A stretch of DNA of 64,000 nt from contig JAJJLU010000332.1 in assembly GCA_023807065.1 (NCBI GenBank), positions 62,001 through 126,000 on the forward strand, read 5' to 3'. This document shows positions 1 through 10,450 of this stretch, piece after piece (the first letter of the stretch is position 1; every line of letters begins with the position of its first letter). The position numbers and the translations under genes were made by a program. The notes under the pieces are model-generated. The model did no database searches, was not told the origin of the DNA, and saw only the letters and a program-made list of their open reading frames with translations. Source of the DNA: Isotricha intestinalis (lineage: Eukaryota > Ciliophora > Litostomatea > Vestibuliferida > Isotrichidae).

Positions 1-915
1 ATGATTGAAAAATCACCGAATCAATGTAATATTGGATTAGATTTTAGATTTAATTATTTAAGAAATTTTTCTGTTTCAGATAAGTTTGAAAATGATACAC
101 GAAATTATCGAAGCATAATAAATGGTTTTAATTTATATATTTATTGCCATAATTCTTCTTGTAAAATTTATAAATCTTATTTTATAGTTAATAAAGCTTA
201 TGGAGTTTTTGATATATTTCCTTGTTTAAATGAAATAAAATGTCCTTTTTGTGGTTTGGATAAAATTAAATTAAAAAATATAGGAATGGTTAATGCAAAA
301 TGGGTATATAGAGGTTTTTTAAAACATTCAAAAATTTCAAAAATAAGTGGAGATGGATTAACTATAATTAATAATAAATTGTATAAAATTGATGAAATAA
401 ATTTTGAAGAACAATTTCATTCTTTATTATTTGAAGTTGAATTTTATCAAAGTAAATTACAAAAGAAATCAAAATATAATACTTTTAATAATGGTAAAGA
501 TAATTCAAGAAAAAATTTGTCAAATTCAATCAATGAAGAAGACAATATTGATAATATGGATTTTAATGATATCAATTTAGAACAAAAATATTTAACAAAA
601 GGAATTAACACAAATAATATTCAAAGAGAATTTACTTTTCAAAAAAAAAATTCTAATAATGATCCAACAATTAATGTGAAAAATGCTAATAATAATAATG
701 ATAAAGAAATATTAAGTTTATTTCATAATAATAATAATGAGAAAAATGATAATGATATTGATAATGATAATATTAATAAAGATGATAATATTATTAATCC
801 AAATTTAAATTTAAGAAAAGACCCCGACATTAATATTAAAATTGATAATCAAAAAGAACAATGTTGTGCAGATTGTACAAATATTACTGCAGATAATACT
901 TGCTTTATATGGTAA
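1..915 (+). CDS. Treble-clef-type zinc-binding protein with Asn-rich tail, 5' end possibly cut
   Basis: Role unknown. Residues 41-105 hold a GFNLYIYC-x4-C strand pair followed by a CPFC knuckle (Cys49, Cys54, Cys81, Cys84) and a Trp-rich strand (KWVYRGF). This arrangement recalls a zinc-binding domain I know from ciliates and amoebae, often annotated only as hypothetical or ubiquitin-linked. From about residue 160 the protein is low complexity, rich in Asn, Asp and Lys. The last 21 residues are Cys-rich and end in CFIW, which resembles a CaaX box, but Trp is an unusual last residue, so prenylation is only a guess. The ATG lies at the first base of the window, so the true start may be upstream. 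It ends at TAA. The family recognition is from memory and moderate; the cysteine pattern is directly visible. Confidence 0.6.
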   Translation: MIEKSPNQCNIGLDFRFNYLRNFSVSDKFENDTRNYRSIINGFNLYIYCHNSSCKIYKSYFIVNKAYGVFDIFPCLNEIKCPFCGLDKIKLKNIGMVNAKWVYRGFLKHSKISKISGDGLTIINNKLYKIDEINFEEQFHSLLFEVEFYQSKLQKKSKYNTFNNGKDNSRKNLSNSINEEDNIDNMDFNDINLEQKYLTKGINTNNIQREFTFQKKNSNNDPTINVKNANNNNDKEILSLFHNNNNEKNDNDIDNDNINKDDNIINPNLNLRKDPDINIKIDNQKEQCCADCTNITADNTCFIW

Positions 916-1273
916 TTTTTATAATAAACACTTTGAGTAGTAATATGTAAATTTTAAAAAAGTGTATTTTATATTTAATAAATGATAATAAAAATAATAT
1001 TATATTATTAATTATAACTTTTATTAAATGATTAATAAAAATTCCTTTTATTAAAATAATAATAAGTTATTTTATAAACTCAATTTATTTAAATTATTTT
1101 CTTCAATATAAAAGAAAATTCTTTTAATTCAATGTATATTAATATCTAAATTCCTATTATAAATATTTAATAAGGAACATGAAAATGATTAGAGATTTTC
1201 TTATTTAAATTTTATGTAAATTGATTTCATTTCTTATTTTATTTATATAAAGAAGTATCTTTTTATAAATCAT
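916..1273. other. Intergenic spacer, no gene seen
   Basis: This is an AT-rich spacer between two convergent genes. I see no long frame, structured RNA or repeat beyond ordinary A/T runs. Both neighbouring genes end into it, so it should hold two 3' ends. Confidence 0.6.
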
Positions 1274-3616
1274 TTAATAATCAATAAAAAAATTAACTAT
1301 TTGATATATATTTTCAATTTCTTCTTTTGATAATCCTAATTCTATTCTTTTAAAATATAATTCATTAAAAGAATTTCCAATGATTTTACCTTCATCTTTA
1401 TTTATTTTCTTTTTTTTATTAACAACGGTATTTATAATAAAATTTGTAATAACTAATAAATTATTACATTCTAATAAATCTTCTGAAAGAACTAGTAAAA
1501 TTTTTCCTAATAATTTATCACTTATATTATCATAATTAATTGAAGAAGAACAATTTAATTGATAATGTTTTATAATATAATATAAATCTTGAATATTTTT
1601 TCCTTTACATGCTAATTCAAAAGCTTTTGAAAAATTATCTTCTTTTATAAACATTTTAATTTCTTTTTTTAAATCTTTTTTGTTTCTTAAATTTTCTATT
1701 TCTAAATTTAAAGAATTAATTTGAGATTTTAATTTTTCAATTTCATTCATTAAACTATCCTTTATAGAACGAGAAGATTCATTTAATATATTATTATCAT
1801 TTATACTTTTTTCTTTAAAAGGAGAATTTTTAAATTGTATCTGATTATTATATTTAGAAAATAAACAAGAATTATTTAAAGATTTTTCATTTGAAAAAGA
1901 AAAAGTTACATCATTATTTTTGCATTTTATATTTGAAAATGAAATATCTGCATTTTTATCTTTTTTTGTCAAACTTATTTTTAATCTATCTCTATATAAT
2001 TCTTTTGATTTTTTATTTGAAAAACTATTTATTTGATCTTTTATTGATTTTGAACATGAAGGAGTTTTACTTCTTTTATGATTATAATTTTGAAATAAAA
2101 GTTTATTTTTACTCAAACCATTTGAATTGGATTTTCTATGTTTAATCTTTTCATTTTCTTTTTTATCATTATTATAATTATATGAAGGAATTGATGAATT
2201 TCTTCTTGAATGATTTTTTACATTTAAATTATTATTATTATTATATTTTACATTTATTATTTTTTTATTTTTTGGAAATAAATAAGAAGGTGTATTGTTT
2301 ATTTTATTATTTATATTATTGACAATTTTCATATTGTTCTGAGCACGATTTTCTTTTAATAATAATGAATTAGATGTATGATAATTATTCAAAGTTTTAA
2401 TTTTAATATAGTGTTTATTATTCTCATTATTTGATTTACAGTATATTGTAGAATTTCTTTTCTTTTTAACTTTAATATCATTATTTTTATTATTTATTTT
2501 TTTATTATCATTTGATATATTAGAAAAAGAAAAATTTGGAGAAAAATAAATTTCTGTATTTTTAGTATTAGTTTTACTTGAAACATTGCTTAAATTGCCA
2601 CTTATTACAGTAGATCTATCTGATAAACTTCCTGTACTATGATCGATAAATATATTATTGTCATTATTAAATATATTTAAATTTTCATCTTTTAACATTT
2701 CAATTATTTCAATACTAACTTCTTTAATTTGTGTATTTTTATCATTTTTGACAGATTCTAAAAATTCTAACAAAAAAGATTTTAAAGGAAAAATATCTTC
2801 TGGACAATAATAAACTAAAGTATATATAATATTCAAAGCTAATTTTCTAATAATCCAATTTTGATTAGTAATGAAATCAATAATTTTATATAAAGTTATT
2901 GTAGAATATGGAGAAAATTTTTTTTCAGATAAAAATATTAAACTTATAATACAATTTAACAACTCTATTTTTGGATAAAAACTATTATTATCAGTTAGAC
3001 AAATTAAATTTTCCCAAATTAATTTTAAATTTTCATTATTCATAAAATTAAAAGGGCAATTTTCAATAAAATTATTTAAACAAATTATACCAATTGTTTG
3101 ATTAATACTATTTTGACTTTTAATATTTGTCAAACAAAATAATTTAAATTGAGTATATACTAAAAGTACATCTTGTGGTATTTCACTTGATGAAATATTA
3201 CTATTATAATCTAATTTATTATCATCAATTGTAATTAAAAATTTAGAACATAAACCAAAATTTTTTGCAATTAAAGGGAAAATTTCTTTAGTTTCATTAC
3301 TAATACTACTTTGAAATATTGATAATATTCTATCTATAAAAGGATAAATGTTTTTAGGAGAAATAGAACAAATATATGGAAGAATATTTATTATTATTTT
3401 TTTATTTTCTTTTTTTAAAATTAACAATTGATTTTGAATTTGTTGAAAGAGATAATTTATATTTTTTTCATTTTTTATATTTTCATTAAATAGTTGTTCA
3501 AGATAAAAAATCCCATCTTGTAAAGTTTTTTCTGAAGATATTTGATTAAAAATTTTTGTTAAAGAAATATTCAATTTATGCGTTTTTGATTCATTCTTTT
3601 TTTTAAAAGAAGACAT
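1274..3616 (-). CDS. TOG/HEAT microtubule-associated protein, SPIRAL2/TORTIFOLIA1-like
   Basis: Probably binds microtubules. Residues ~10-310 form consecutive HEAT-like helical pairs (for example ILPYICSISPKNIYPFID and LALNIIYTLVYYCPEDIFP), as in a TOG array. A long Asn/Lys/Ser-rich linker follows (~315-620), then a short coiled coil (MNEIEKLKSQINSLNLEIEN). The last ~130 residues are a compact helical domain beginning FIKEDNFSKAFELACKG. A HEAT N-terminus, disordered basic middle and small C-terminal helical domain is the architecture of plant SPIRAL2/TORTIFOLIA1 and related ciliate proteins. The basic linker would suit microtubule contact. Identification rests on architecture and the C-terminal motif, not on alignment. 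It lies tail-to-tail with the upstream zinc-finger gene and starts at an ATG that begins the HEAT region. Confidence 0.6.
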   Translation of the reverse strand: MSSFKKKNESKTHKLNISLTKIFNQISSEKTLQDGIFYLEQLFNENIKNEKNINYLFQQIQNQLLILKKENKKIIINILPYICSISPKNIYPFIDRILSIFQSSISNETKEIFPLIAKNFGLCSKFLITIDDNKLDYNSNISSSEIPQDVLLVYTQFKLFCLTNIKSQNSINQTIGIICLNNFIENCPFNFMNNENLKLIWENLICLTDNNSFYPKIELLNCIISLIFLSEKKFSPYSTITLYKIIDFITNQNWIIRKLALNIIYTLVYYCPEDIFPLKSFLLEFLESVKNDKNTQIKEVSIEIIEMLKDENLNIFNNDNNIFIDHSTGSLSDRSTVISGNLSNVSSKTNTKNTEIYFSPNFSFSNISNDNKKINNKNNDIKVKKKRNSTIYCKSNNENNKHYIKIKTLNNYHTSNSLLLKENRAQNNMKIVNNINNKINNTPSYLFPKNKKIINVKYNNNNNLNVKNHSRRNSSIPSYNYNNDKKENEKIKHRKSNSNGLSKNKLLFQNYNHKRSKTPSCSKSIKDQINSFSNKKSKELYRDRLKISLTKKDKNADISFSNIKCKNNDVTFSFSNEKSLNNSCLFSKYNNQIQFKNSPFKEKSINDNNILNESSRSIKDSLMNEIEKLKSQINSLNLEIENLRNKKDLKKEIKMFIKEDNFSKAFELACKGKNIQDLYYIIKHYQLNCSSSINYDNISDKLLGKILLVLSEDLLECNNLLVITNFIINTVVNKKKKINKDEGKIIGNSFNELYFKRIELGLSKEEIENIYQIVNFFIDY

Positions 3617-3820
3617 TTTTTAAAATTTAAAAATAAACAATTATTTTTCATAAATAAAAAAAAAGATTAAGAATAATTTGCATATTTTAAATTATTAATT
3701 AATTTACCAAAAATTATTTGTTCTGTTGTATAAAAGTTAAAAATTTTTGATTTAATTTAAATATAAAAAAATTTATTATTAAAAATTATTTCAAATTTAA
3801 TTTATTTAAATAACATTTCT

Positions 3821-5821
3821 TTAAATTTCCACATTTAAATTTTTCATAGCCTGATAAACAATGGTAACCCCAGGAATAAACATAATAACAAAAATTCCAA
3901 AAGTTTGTAATATATTTAATTTCATCCAAAACAAAACAAAAATATAAGCAATAGCCAAAACAAAAATAATAAATAACATATTAAAAATTCCTCCCATTTT
4001 TTCTTTTGGAAAATTTCCAAAATTAATATAATTGTTATAATTTAAAAGTCCAAAAAGAACAAAAAAACAGAAAATAATAATTCCAGTAAAAACAACACCT
4101 AAAAATTTATTTTTTTCTAAAGTATTTTCAGGATTAAAAGTAGGTTCCATAATAGGTTTTTGAAAATTTGAATAATTAGGTTCTGCTTCTGAGAAATCTT
4201 GAGGTTTAATATATTTAATTTCCATATCTGCAAAATTCCATATAATTGGTTTTTCTATTGATTTATCACTTAAATATATTGATAAAGTATATTTTCCATT
4301 ATAACTTTCAATTTTAACTGGATCATCTAATTCAAATGATATATAATATAATTTATTGTTTTCATTATAATAATTAGAATATGAATCAAATGTTTTTTTT
4401 ATATCATTATGTTTTAATCTTAAAAATAATTGCTCTAATTTCATTGGTTTTTCATCTTCGAAATTTAATTTTAATTTTATTCTAATTATATCATCTTGAG
4501 TTGCTTTAAAATTTCTTCCTGTTCTACTTGGATAATTTATTTTTATTTCATCTTCTTTCTTACTATTTGATATTCTATCTTCTAAATATATTTCTAAATA
4601 TTCAATTGTTACTTTATTAAATGCTTTAATTACTTTATTTACTTTTTCTTTCAAATCAAATTGATTATTATCCATTTCCAATTTAATATTATAATATCCT
4701 GAAGAATTTATTAAATCTGATAATTCTAAATCTATATTTGAAACTAAAGAAACTTTTTTTGATTTTATTTTAGGTTTATCATCTTTTTCTTTTTTATTTT
4801 CTTCTTCATCATCTAAATCATAACTTGATTTTTTTGTTTTTTTATTATTTTGTTTTTTTTCAATATTTTCTTTAACTTCATAATTTATTGTAGTATTTTT
4901 AACTTTTACTTCATTTCCAAATGCATTTACAAAATTTAATTTTAATATTTTTTCTTTTAAATAATCAAAATTTTCTTTTTCTAAAACCATTAATGGTATT
5001 TTTTCTAAATTTTTATATATATCAAGAAGATAATAAATACTTTCAATATTATTAATAAATTCATATTTAAAAGTAATAAAATAGTTTAAAGTTTTAAAAA
5101 GATAATCATTAAAGTTTTTAATTGAAGCTATTTTTTTACTTGTTTTAATTGCTTTAAGAGCATGATTATTTAATTTATAAATTGGAATATCTTTTTCAGA
5201 AAAAATAATCATATTATCAGAAAGTTCAGTTTGAGCAGATTGAATATTATTAATAATTTCTTTTAAATTATCTTTTATTTTACTTTGTTCATCAGTAAAT
5301 TTTGAATAAGCAATTGATAAAATTTCAATACCTAATGAAGTAGCATAAATACTTTTTTTTCTTTTTTCATCTTTAAATTTAGAATATTTATTATTAGACA
5401 AAAATTCATTTGAAGCTTTATATAAATCATTTAAAGAATCATGATTTAATAATTCAGCAGCTTTAAAATCATAATATAATTCTTCAATAGAATTTGTTGT
5501 TTTATTTGGTTTAAATTTAGAAGAAAAATCTTTATTACATTGAAGATCTAAATTTATTTTTAAAATATCATAATTAGCATTTTTATTATTTAATATTGCT
5601 TCACAAATTAAATTTTTTTTTGGGATTTCTTCTCCTAAAATTAATAAAGATTCAATTGCTTGTCTTGTAAATTTCATTGAATTTTCTCCTTCAAAAAAAA
5701 GTCCATTTTGTTTATTTTGATTGTTTAAAATATAATTTTTAATATATGAAATTTCTCCCTTTGTTAATTGAGTATATGTTAAGGAAAAATATAATAAAAG
5801 AATTATTATTTGAAAATCCAT
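3821..5821 (-). CDS. RPN2: Ribophorin II, oligosaccharyltransferase subunit (RPN2/Swp1)
   Basis: A subunit of the ER oligosaccharyltransferase complex that N-glycosylates nascent proteins. An 18-residue signal peptide (MDFQIIILLLYFSLTYTQ) leads into a luminal helical domain (~20-330), a Lys/Glu-rich insert (~325-360), beta-rich luminal segments (~365-540) and three C-terminal membrane spans at about 574-594, 611-632 and 638-656. The last span region, with FWMKLNILQTFGIFVIM, matches the end of metazoan ribophorin II (YWTQLNMFQTLKYLAILG), and the FQKPIMEPTF segment just before the first span fits the FRPPEKRP of that family. Length (666 aa) is close to human RPN2 at about 631. Start is the first ATG and gives the signal peptide directly. 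The low-complexity insert looks lineage-specific. Confidence 0.88.
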   Translation of the reverse strand: MDFQIIILLLYFSLTYTQLTKGEISYIKNYILNNQNKQNGLFFEGENSMKFTRQAIESLLILGEEIPKKNLICEAILNNKNANYDILKINLDLQCNKDFSSKFKPNKTTNSIEELYYDFKAAELLNHDSLNDLYKASNEFLSNNKYSKFKDEKRKKSIYATSLGIEILSIAYSKFTDEQSKIKDNLKEIINNIQSAQTELSDNMIIFSEKDIPIYKLNNHALKAIKTSKKIASIKNFNDYLFKTLNYFITFKYEFINNIESIYYLLDIYKNLEKIPLMVLEKENFDYLKEKILKLNFVNAFGNEVKVKNTTINYEVKENIEKKQNNKKTKKSSYDLDDEEENKKEKDDKPKIKSKKVSLVSNIDLELSDLINSSGYYNIKLEMDNNQFDLKEKVNKVIKAFNKVTIEYLEIYLEDRISNSKKEDEIKINYPSRTGRNFKATQDDIIRIKLKLNFEDEKPMKLEQLFLRLKHNDIKKTFDSYSNYYNENNKLYYISFELDDPVKIESYNGKYTLSIYLSDKSIEKPIIWNFADMEIKYIKPQDFSEAEPNYSNFQKPIMEPTFNPENTLEKNKFLGVVFTGIIIFCFFVLFGLLNYNNYINFGNFPKEKMGGIFNMLFIIFVLAIAYIFVLFWMKLNILQTFGIFVIMFIPGVTIVYQAMKNLNVEI

Positions 5822-5912
5822 TTTAAATAAAATAAATAAAAAAATATTAAATAATATATAGTAATATGAAAAAGAGACCTTAATTGATAAAAAATATTAA
5901 TATTGAAACATT

Positions 5913-6710
5913 TTATTTTTTTTCTTGTGGATTAACTTGTCTAGATGAATTAATATTATCAGTAATATTCTCTTCTTCTAATTTCATTTTTGTTTTATTA
6001 TCCATGTTTCTGAACATACATTTTTCATTTTGATTTTGTTTTTTTTGCTTATTTAATTCTGTAAAATTTATGATTTCTTCTATATTATGCATAACATTTT
6101 TTTTTCTTTTTATTTCACAATTTATTACACAAATTGATATAATACTATTTACAAATAATATTAACCAATATGAACAATTAATTATTAAATATTTCCAATT
6201 TCTATTTCTAAAAGTTAATATTATTGGAATTATATATATTATTATTAAAATATGTAAAATTAATAATAATATATTCTTTGTATAATGAGTTTTTAATATT
6301 AGTATATTAATAAAATAGAAAAAAAATTTAATAGAACCTATTATTATTTGAGAAATTAAAATATAAAAATTATTTTTATTTTTGATTCTTTTTTTTAATA
6401 TATCATATGAAAATACAGTGAGAAAAAATATACTAATTATTAAAATTAGAATATCCAATAATTTAAGTAATGATATAGAATTAAATTTTTCTATTATATG
6501 AAAACAAATATTTTTTTTTTTGATTGATTCTGATAAAGTTGATATTGATTCATTTAATTTTGTAGAATTTTTTTCTTTTTTTGATATAAGTAATTTGCCT
6601 TTTAATCTAATTTTAGTTTTATTATTTTCTATTATTGACTCTGAAAATCCTCTTTGACTATTAATTTCTTTTTTATATTCTGTATTTTTTTCATTTATTT
6701 CACTATTCAT
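5913..6710 (-). CDS. Four-transmembrane protein of unknown function
   Basis: Not recognised. A hydrophilic Lys/Ser/Glu-rich N-terminus (~1-75) precedes four predicted membrane spans near residues 80-105, 110-140, 142-166 and 172-200, then a charged C-terminal tail of about 65 residues rich in Lys, Glu and Asn. Both tails would lie on the same, probably cytosolic, side. It sits just upstream of RPN2 on the same strand with about 90 bases between them. The opposite strand carries only a shorter shadow frame. No catalytic motif is visible, so a function is not proposed. Confidence 0.6.
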   Translation of the reverse strand: MNSEINEKNTEYKKEINSQRGFSESIIENNKTKIRLKGKLLISKKEKNSTKLNESISTLSESIKKKNICFHIIEKFNSISLLKLLDILILIISIFFLTVFSYDILKKRIKNKNNFYILISQIIIGSIKFFFYFINILILKTHYTKNILLLILHILIIIYIIPIILTFRNRNWKYLIINCSYWLILFVNSIISICVINCEIKRKKNVMHNIEEIINFTELNKQKKQNQNEKCMFRNMDNKTKMKLEEENITDNINSSRQVNPQEKK

Positions 6711-7198
6711 TATTCTTTTATTTTAATAATTAAAAAAATTATAATTCTTCTTTTAAATATATATAATTTTTATTTATAATAATACCATTCATATTTAAAC
6801 TTTTTATTTAATAATTATATTGATAATTTTGTTCACCATATTTTTCATAAAATCATTTTAATTTATATTACAATAATAATTCCATTAAATCTATATTTTC
6901 CATTTATCTTTATCATTATCTATTGTTAATATTTTTCAATCCTATTTATATTTAATAAATCAAGATTTTAATTAATAAAGAATGAAGAATTGTTCCATAA
7001 TATTTCTGATCAAATATCTTGATTTCTATTATATTTTTAATCTATATATTGTTTTGATTATTCAAATTTATAAGATTAAAAAATAATGGAAAAAAATATA
7101 TTTTTAATATATTATCTCTAATTAATAATATGAATAAAAATTATATATAATTAAAATATATAGTCTAATTTATAACAAAAAAATATATAAAAAAAAAA
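6711..7198. other. Divergent-promoter spacer
   Basis: This ~490-base gap lies between divergently transcribed membrane-protein genes, so it must contain both promoters. It is A/T rich with many TATATA-like stretches, including just before the start at 7199. No distinct motif can be singled out and no frame is coding-like. Confidence 0.5.
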
Positions 7199-8146
7199 AT
7201 GGAAAATGAAAATGTACAAAACCAAGATTTAAATAACCCAAATTCCCAAGAAAATCCTTCATTAAAAAAAAAAAACAGAACCCTTCAATTTTATAAATTC
7301 CTATTTTACAGTATAAAACTAGAAATAAAATTTCATGAATTTATTGATTTAGTAAGATATACAAATCAAAGTGAAATAATATTATGGATATTATCAGTAA
7401 CATTATATTTTAATACCCCAAAAGATTTTCCAAAAATTCAAAATAAAAATGATAAAGCAGTAAATTACAAAAATGTATTTATATGGTTTCATTTAATTCA
7501 TGTGTTAAGAGCAATATTAGGATTTTATTTATGGAATAAATTACCAAAATCTTACCAATTAGTTGAATCTTTAAAAGGAACTCCAGATGAGAAATTATCA
7601 AAAACTTTATTTAATGATTTAATAAGAGAGACAGCTCATCTTCAAATAATTAAACCAATATCAGAACAAAAAATGCTTTTTTATATTTATGGAGGATGTA
7701 CTTTTTTTAATTTTATAATAGATGTAATTGATTTCTTAGTAGTTTTAGCAGGATTAAATAATGCAACTTCAGATGCTAAAGTAGTTTTATTAACATATTT
7801 AATGATTGCATTTTTATATTGTGTAATAGATATATCTTATTTTTTCTGGGCTGGAATGTTAAAATTACATTTTCCTCCTCAATATTTAACTCCTATTGAA
7901 GAAGCTTTTACCGGAACTGTTAAAAAAATTTATAAAAGATTTAAAATATTAAAACCTAAAACTGATGTTAAAGAAGAAGAAAAAGCTCAAAATCAAGGAA
8001 ATAATAATAATAATATTCCTGAAAACGTTGAACAAAGATTACCTGAATTAAATGAAAGAATTTCAGATAATAATATGGAAGGAAATACAGGAAATGTTGG
8101 AAATAATAGTGGAGTTGATAATCAGGAAATTAGTATTGATATTTAA
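7199..8146 (+). CDS. Conserved multi-pass membrane protein, unknown function
   Basis: Not recognised by name. After a polar N-terminus (~1-40) there are roughly four hydrophobic segments: around 57-72 (IILWILSVTLYF), 95-112 (FIWFHLIHVLRAILGFYLW), 160-185 (FYIYGGCTFFNFIIDVIDFLVVLAGL) and 195-220 (LLTYLMIAFLYCVIDISYFFWAG). A short conserved-looking stretch KLHFPPQYLTP follows the last span, then an Asn/Glu-rich tail. Codon use is somewhat less A/T-extreme than in the Asn-rich neighbours, suggesting good expression. The start at 7199 follows a run of A and is the only sensible ATG. Asn-rich repeats in the tail are likely disordered. Confidence 0.65.
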   Translation: MENENVQNQDLNNPNSQENPSLKKKNRTLQFYKFLFYSIKLEIKFHEFIDLVRYTNQSEIILWILSVTLYFNTPKDFPKIQNKNDKAVNYKNVFIWFHLIHVLRAILGFYLWNKLPKSYQLVESLKGTPDEKLSKTLFNDLIRETAHLQIIKPISEQKMLFYIYGGCTFFNFIIDVIDFLVVLAGLNNATSDAKVVLLTYLMIAFLYCVIDISYFFWAGMLKLHFPPQYLTPIEEAFTGTVKKIYKRFKILKPKTDVKEEEKAQNQGNNNNNIPENVEQRLPELNERISDNNMEGNTGNVGNNSGVDNQEISIDI

Positions 8147-9378
8147 AAGTTTATTTGGCTTTTTAATTTATTGGAATTTTTATTTTTTTATTGTTTTGAA
8201 TTAATTTTAAATCATTTAAAAAAATTTTTTTTTAAATTTTTTATTATTTTTTTTTAATAAGTTTATTTGTTATCATTTTTATTATATTAAATATTTTAAT
8301 ATTCGATAAATAATTCATAATTAAATTATTTATATTCAAAGATATATATATATCACAAACATTTATTAAGGAGAGTTAAATTTCCTCTTTAAATTATATA
8401 ATTGTTTTTAAATTGTTCTATATTAAAATTCATTAAATCTATATAATCAATATAAGAAGAATCTTTATTTATGAAATTTCCAATAATATTTTAAATTCAT
8501 TATTTTCTTTTAAAATAAAATCAGATGGAGAATTATATGAAAATGAAATAAAATTTGTAGCATTATACCACGAAATAAATTTAGAGATAAAAAAAGAAAA
8601 TTCAGAATAAAAATATACAGAAAAAAAAATCGTTAAAGTAATAAAAGAAAAAGATAATTTACAAAATATATAATCTTTTTATTGTTTAATTCCTAAGAAA
8701 AAGGAATTATAATTCAGATTTAAGAAAAGAAATTCATTCATTTTAAATATAGAAATTTATTTATGTGACAAAAACATAGATTTATCATGTAAATCTCAAG
8801 AAGAAATTTCAAATAAATTGAAAATCATTTTTTAGAAATTTAGATAATTTCTTATGTAAATAATTATAATCATCAAAACTTCTTTTATAAACTTCAGTTG
8901 AAGAAAATGTAAATTTAAATTTAAAAGCTTTAACAAATAGAACATATTTATTTGAGAAATAATCTATTATTCTGATAATGGAATTGTTTTTGAAAAAGAA
9001 GAAAAATAAAAGATTTATTTTCAAGATATTCAATTAATATAAGAGAAAAATATAATTTATAATTCAAATTAATGATTCAATGATAAAGAAAATTATTGGG
9101 ATTTATTTCTTATTCAATTACAAAGTTATACTAATATAGATTATTTTGACTCTTCTTTTCACTAAAGAAAAAATAAAAAAGGAGGAAGTTAAATAATTAA
9201 TTTTTATTTATTGTATTTTTACAACATTATTGAAAAATATCATTATGAATTTTATTTTTTTTAATTTCAGAAAATTTTGTATTTAGTTTTTAAAATATAA
9301 TAAAATGAATAAATAATTTTAAATTTCGTTAAAAATTTAATTTTATTATTTTTTAAGAAGAATTTTAATAAATTAAAT
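8147..9378. other. Long spacer with decayed coding traces (PX-like fragment)
   Basis: No intact gene. On the minus strand, 8809-9033 is open for 74 codons but begins at TTG, not ATG. It contains EVYKRSFDDYNYLHKKL, which resembles the core of a PX phosphoinositide-binding domain (R-x-Y/F-SDF-x-x-L). On the plus strand, the frame running from 8524 to about 9195 reads as protein-like stretches (for example NEIKFVALYHEINLEIKKE and NYWDLFLIQLQSYTNIDYF) broken by TAA, TAG and TGA. Both readings cannot be the old gene. I take the region as gene decay, with low certainty about what was lost. Confidence 0.35.
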
Positions 9379-10329
9379 ATGAATAATAATTATTCTTTTA
9401 TTAATATTTCATCTCATTCTTTAATTTATTCAATTGAGAAAGATATAAAAAACTTAATAAATCAAATAACTGAAAAACAACAATTAGAAACATTATATTA
9501 TATTTTAGAAGGATTACAATTATTATCAAAGACAATTCCAAATGAAAATTTTGAAGAAATGGAAAGAAAAAAAGAAAGAATAGAAAAATATAATAAAGTA
9601 TATTATGACATTGAATTATTAGATAATTATTTAGCAAAGCAAGAAAATGATGATAATCAAAATACAAAAAAAATTTTATCTTTAGAAGAATGTTTAAAAG
9701 AATTAAATAATCAATATGATAATTTAAGTATAAAATATGGTGAAGTTGTTGAAAAAAATAAGGAAATAGAATCTAATATTGATAAAAAAGTAAATAAAGT
9801 TAAAAAATATAATAAAAATTTAGATGAAGAAAAAAAGAAAAATAATGAATTAAAAAAGAAAGTAGTTGATGCTGAAAATAGATTTAAATTATCTATTCAA
9901 GAATTAAAAAATTCTCAATCCAATTCTACTTTTCTTAAAAAAAATATGAGGGATATTAAAAATGAAAATAAGAAATTATTAGGAGAGTTAAATTCAAAAG
10001 ATGAAAAAAATAAAATTTTAAAACAAATGAATAATAAATTAGAAAAAGAAGCAAATAATATTTTAAATAAATTAAATAAAATGTTAAAAATTGGTGAAAA
10101 AGCACAAGAATTACAAAATAATAAAAAAAAAATGGAAGAAATAATTAATAATTTAAATACAAAATTAAATGATGTTATAAAAGAAAATGAAAAATTATTA
10201 GAAAGTAATCAATTATTAAATAATCAAGTTATTGTTAATCAAAAAGAAATTTTAGAATTAAAAAAAGAAAATGATAATTTAAAAAATGAATATAATAATA
10301 TTTTAAAAATAAATCAAATTAAAAAATAG
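9379..10329 (+). CDS. Coiled-coil protein
   Basis: Role unknown. After a short N-terminal segment with some hydrophobic helices (residues 1-60), the protein from about residue 95 to the end is almost continuous heptad-like coiled coil rich in Lys, Glu, Asn and Leu (for example LEECLKELNNQYDNL and LKKENDNLKNEYNNIL). Such proteins in ciliates are commonly cytoskeletal or basal-body parts, but nothing here identifies the family. It is followed 121 bases downstream on the same strand by another coiled-coil gene and then the CDKL kinase, all co-directional. It ends at TAG, one of the examples showing that UAG is a stop in this genome. Confidence 0.7.
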   Translation: MNNNYSFINISSHSLIYSIEKDIKNLINQITEKQQLETLYYILEGLQLLSKTIPNENFEEMERKKERIEKYNKVYYDIELLDNYLAKQENDDNQNTKKILSLEECLKELNNQYDNLSIKYGEVVEKNKEIESNIDKKVNKVKKYNKNLDEEKKKNNELKKKVVDAENRFKLSIQELKNSQSNSTFLKKNMRDIKNENKKLLGELNSKDEKNKILKQMNNKLEKEANNILNKLNKMLKIGEKAQELQNNKKKMEEIINNLNTKLNDVIKENEKLLESNQLLNNQVIVNQKEILELKKENDNLKNEYNNILKINQIKK

Positions 10330-10450
10330 AATCAAATTCTTTTACAAAATAATTCATCTTTTTAAAAAAAATAATAAAAAATAAAATGAATAAATAATCA
10401 TTTAAATATTTTTTTAAAAATTATAAATAAAATAAAAAAGAATTAAATAT

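Noticed and set aside
8524..9195. UAA/UAG read as Gln (ciliate code) in the stop-rich spacer frames
   Set aside because: TGA also interrupts these frames, stop density is near random for this A/T content, and about 40 intact genes here have no internal stops and end at TAA, TAG or TGA.
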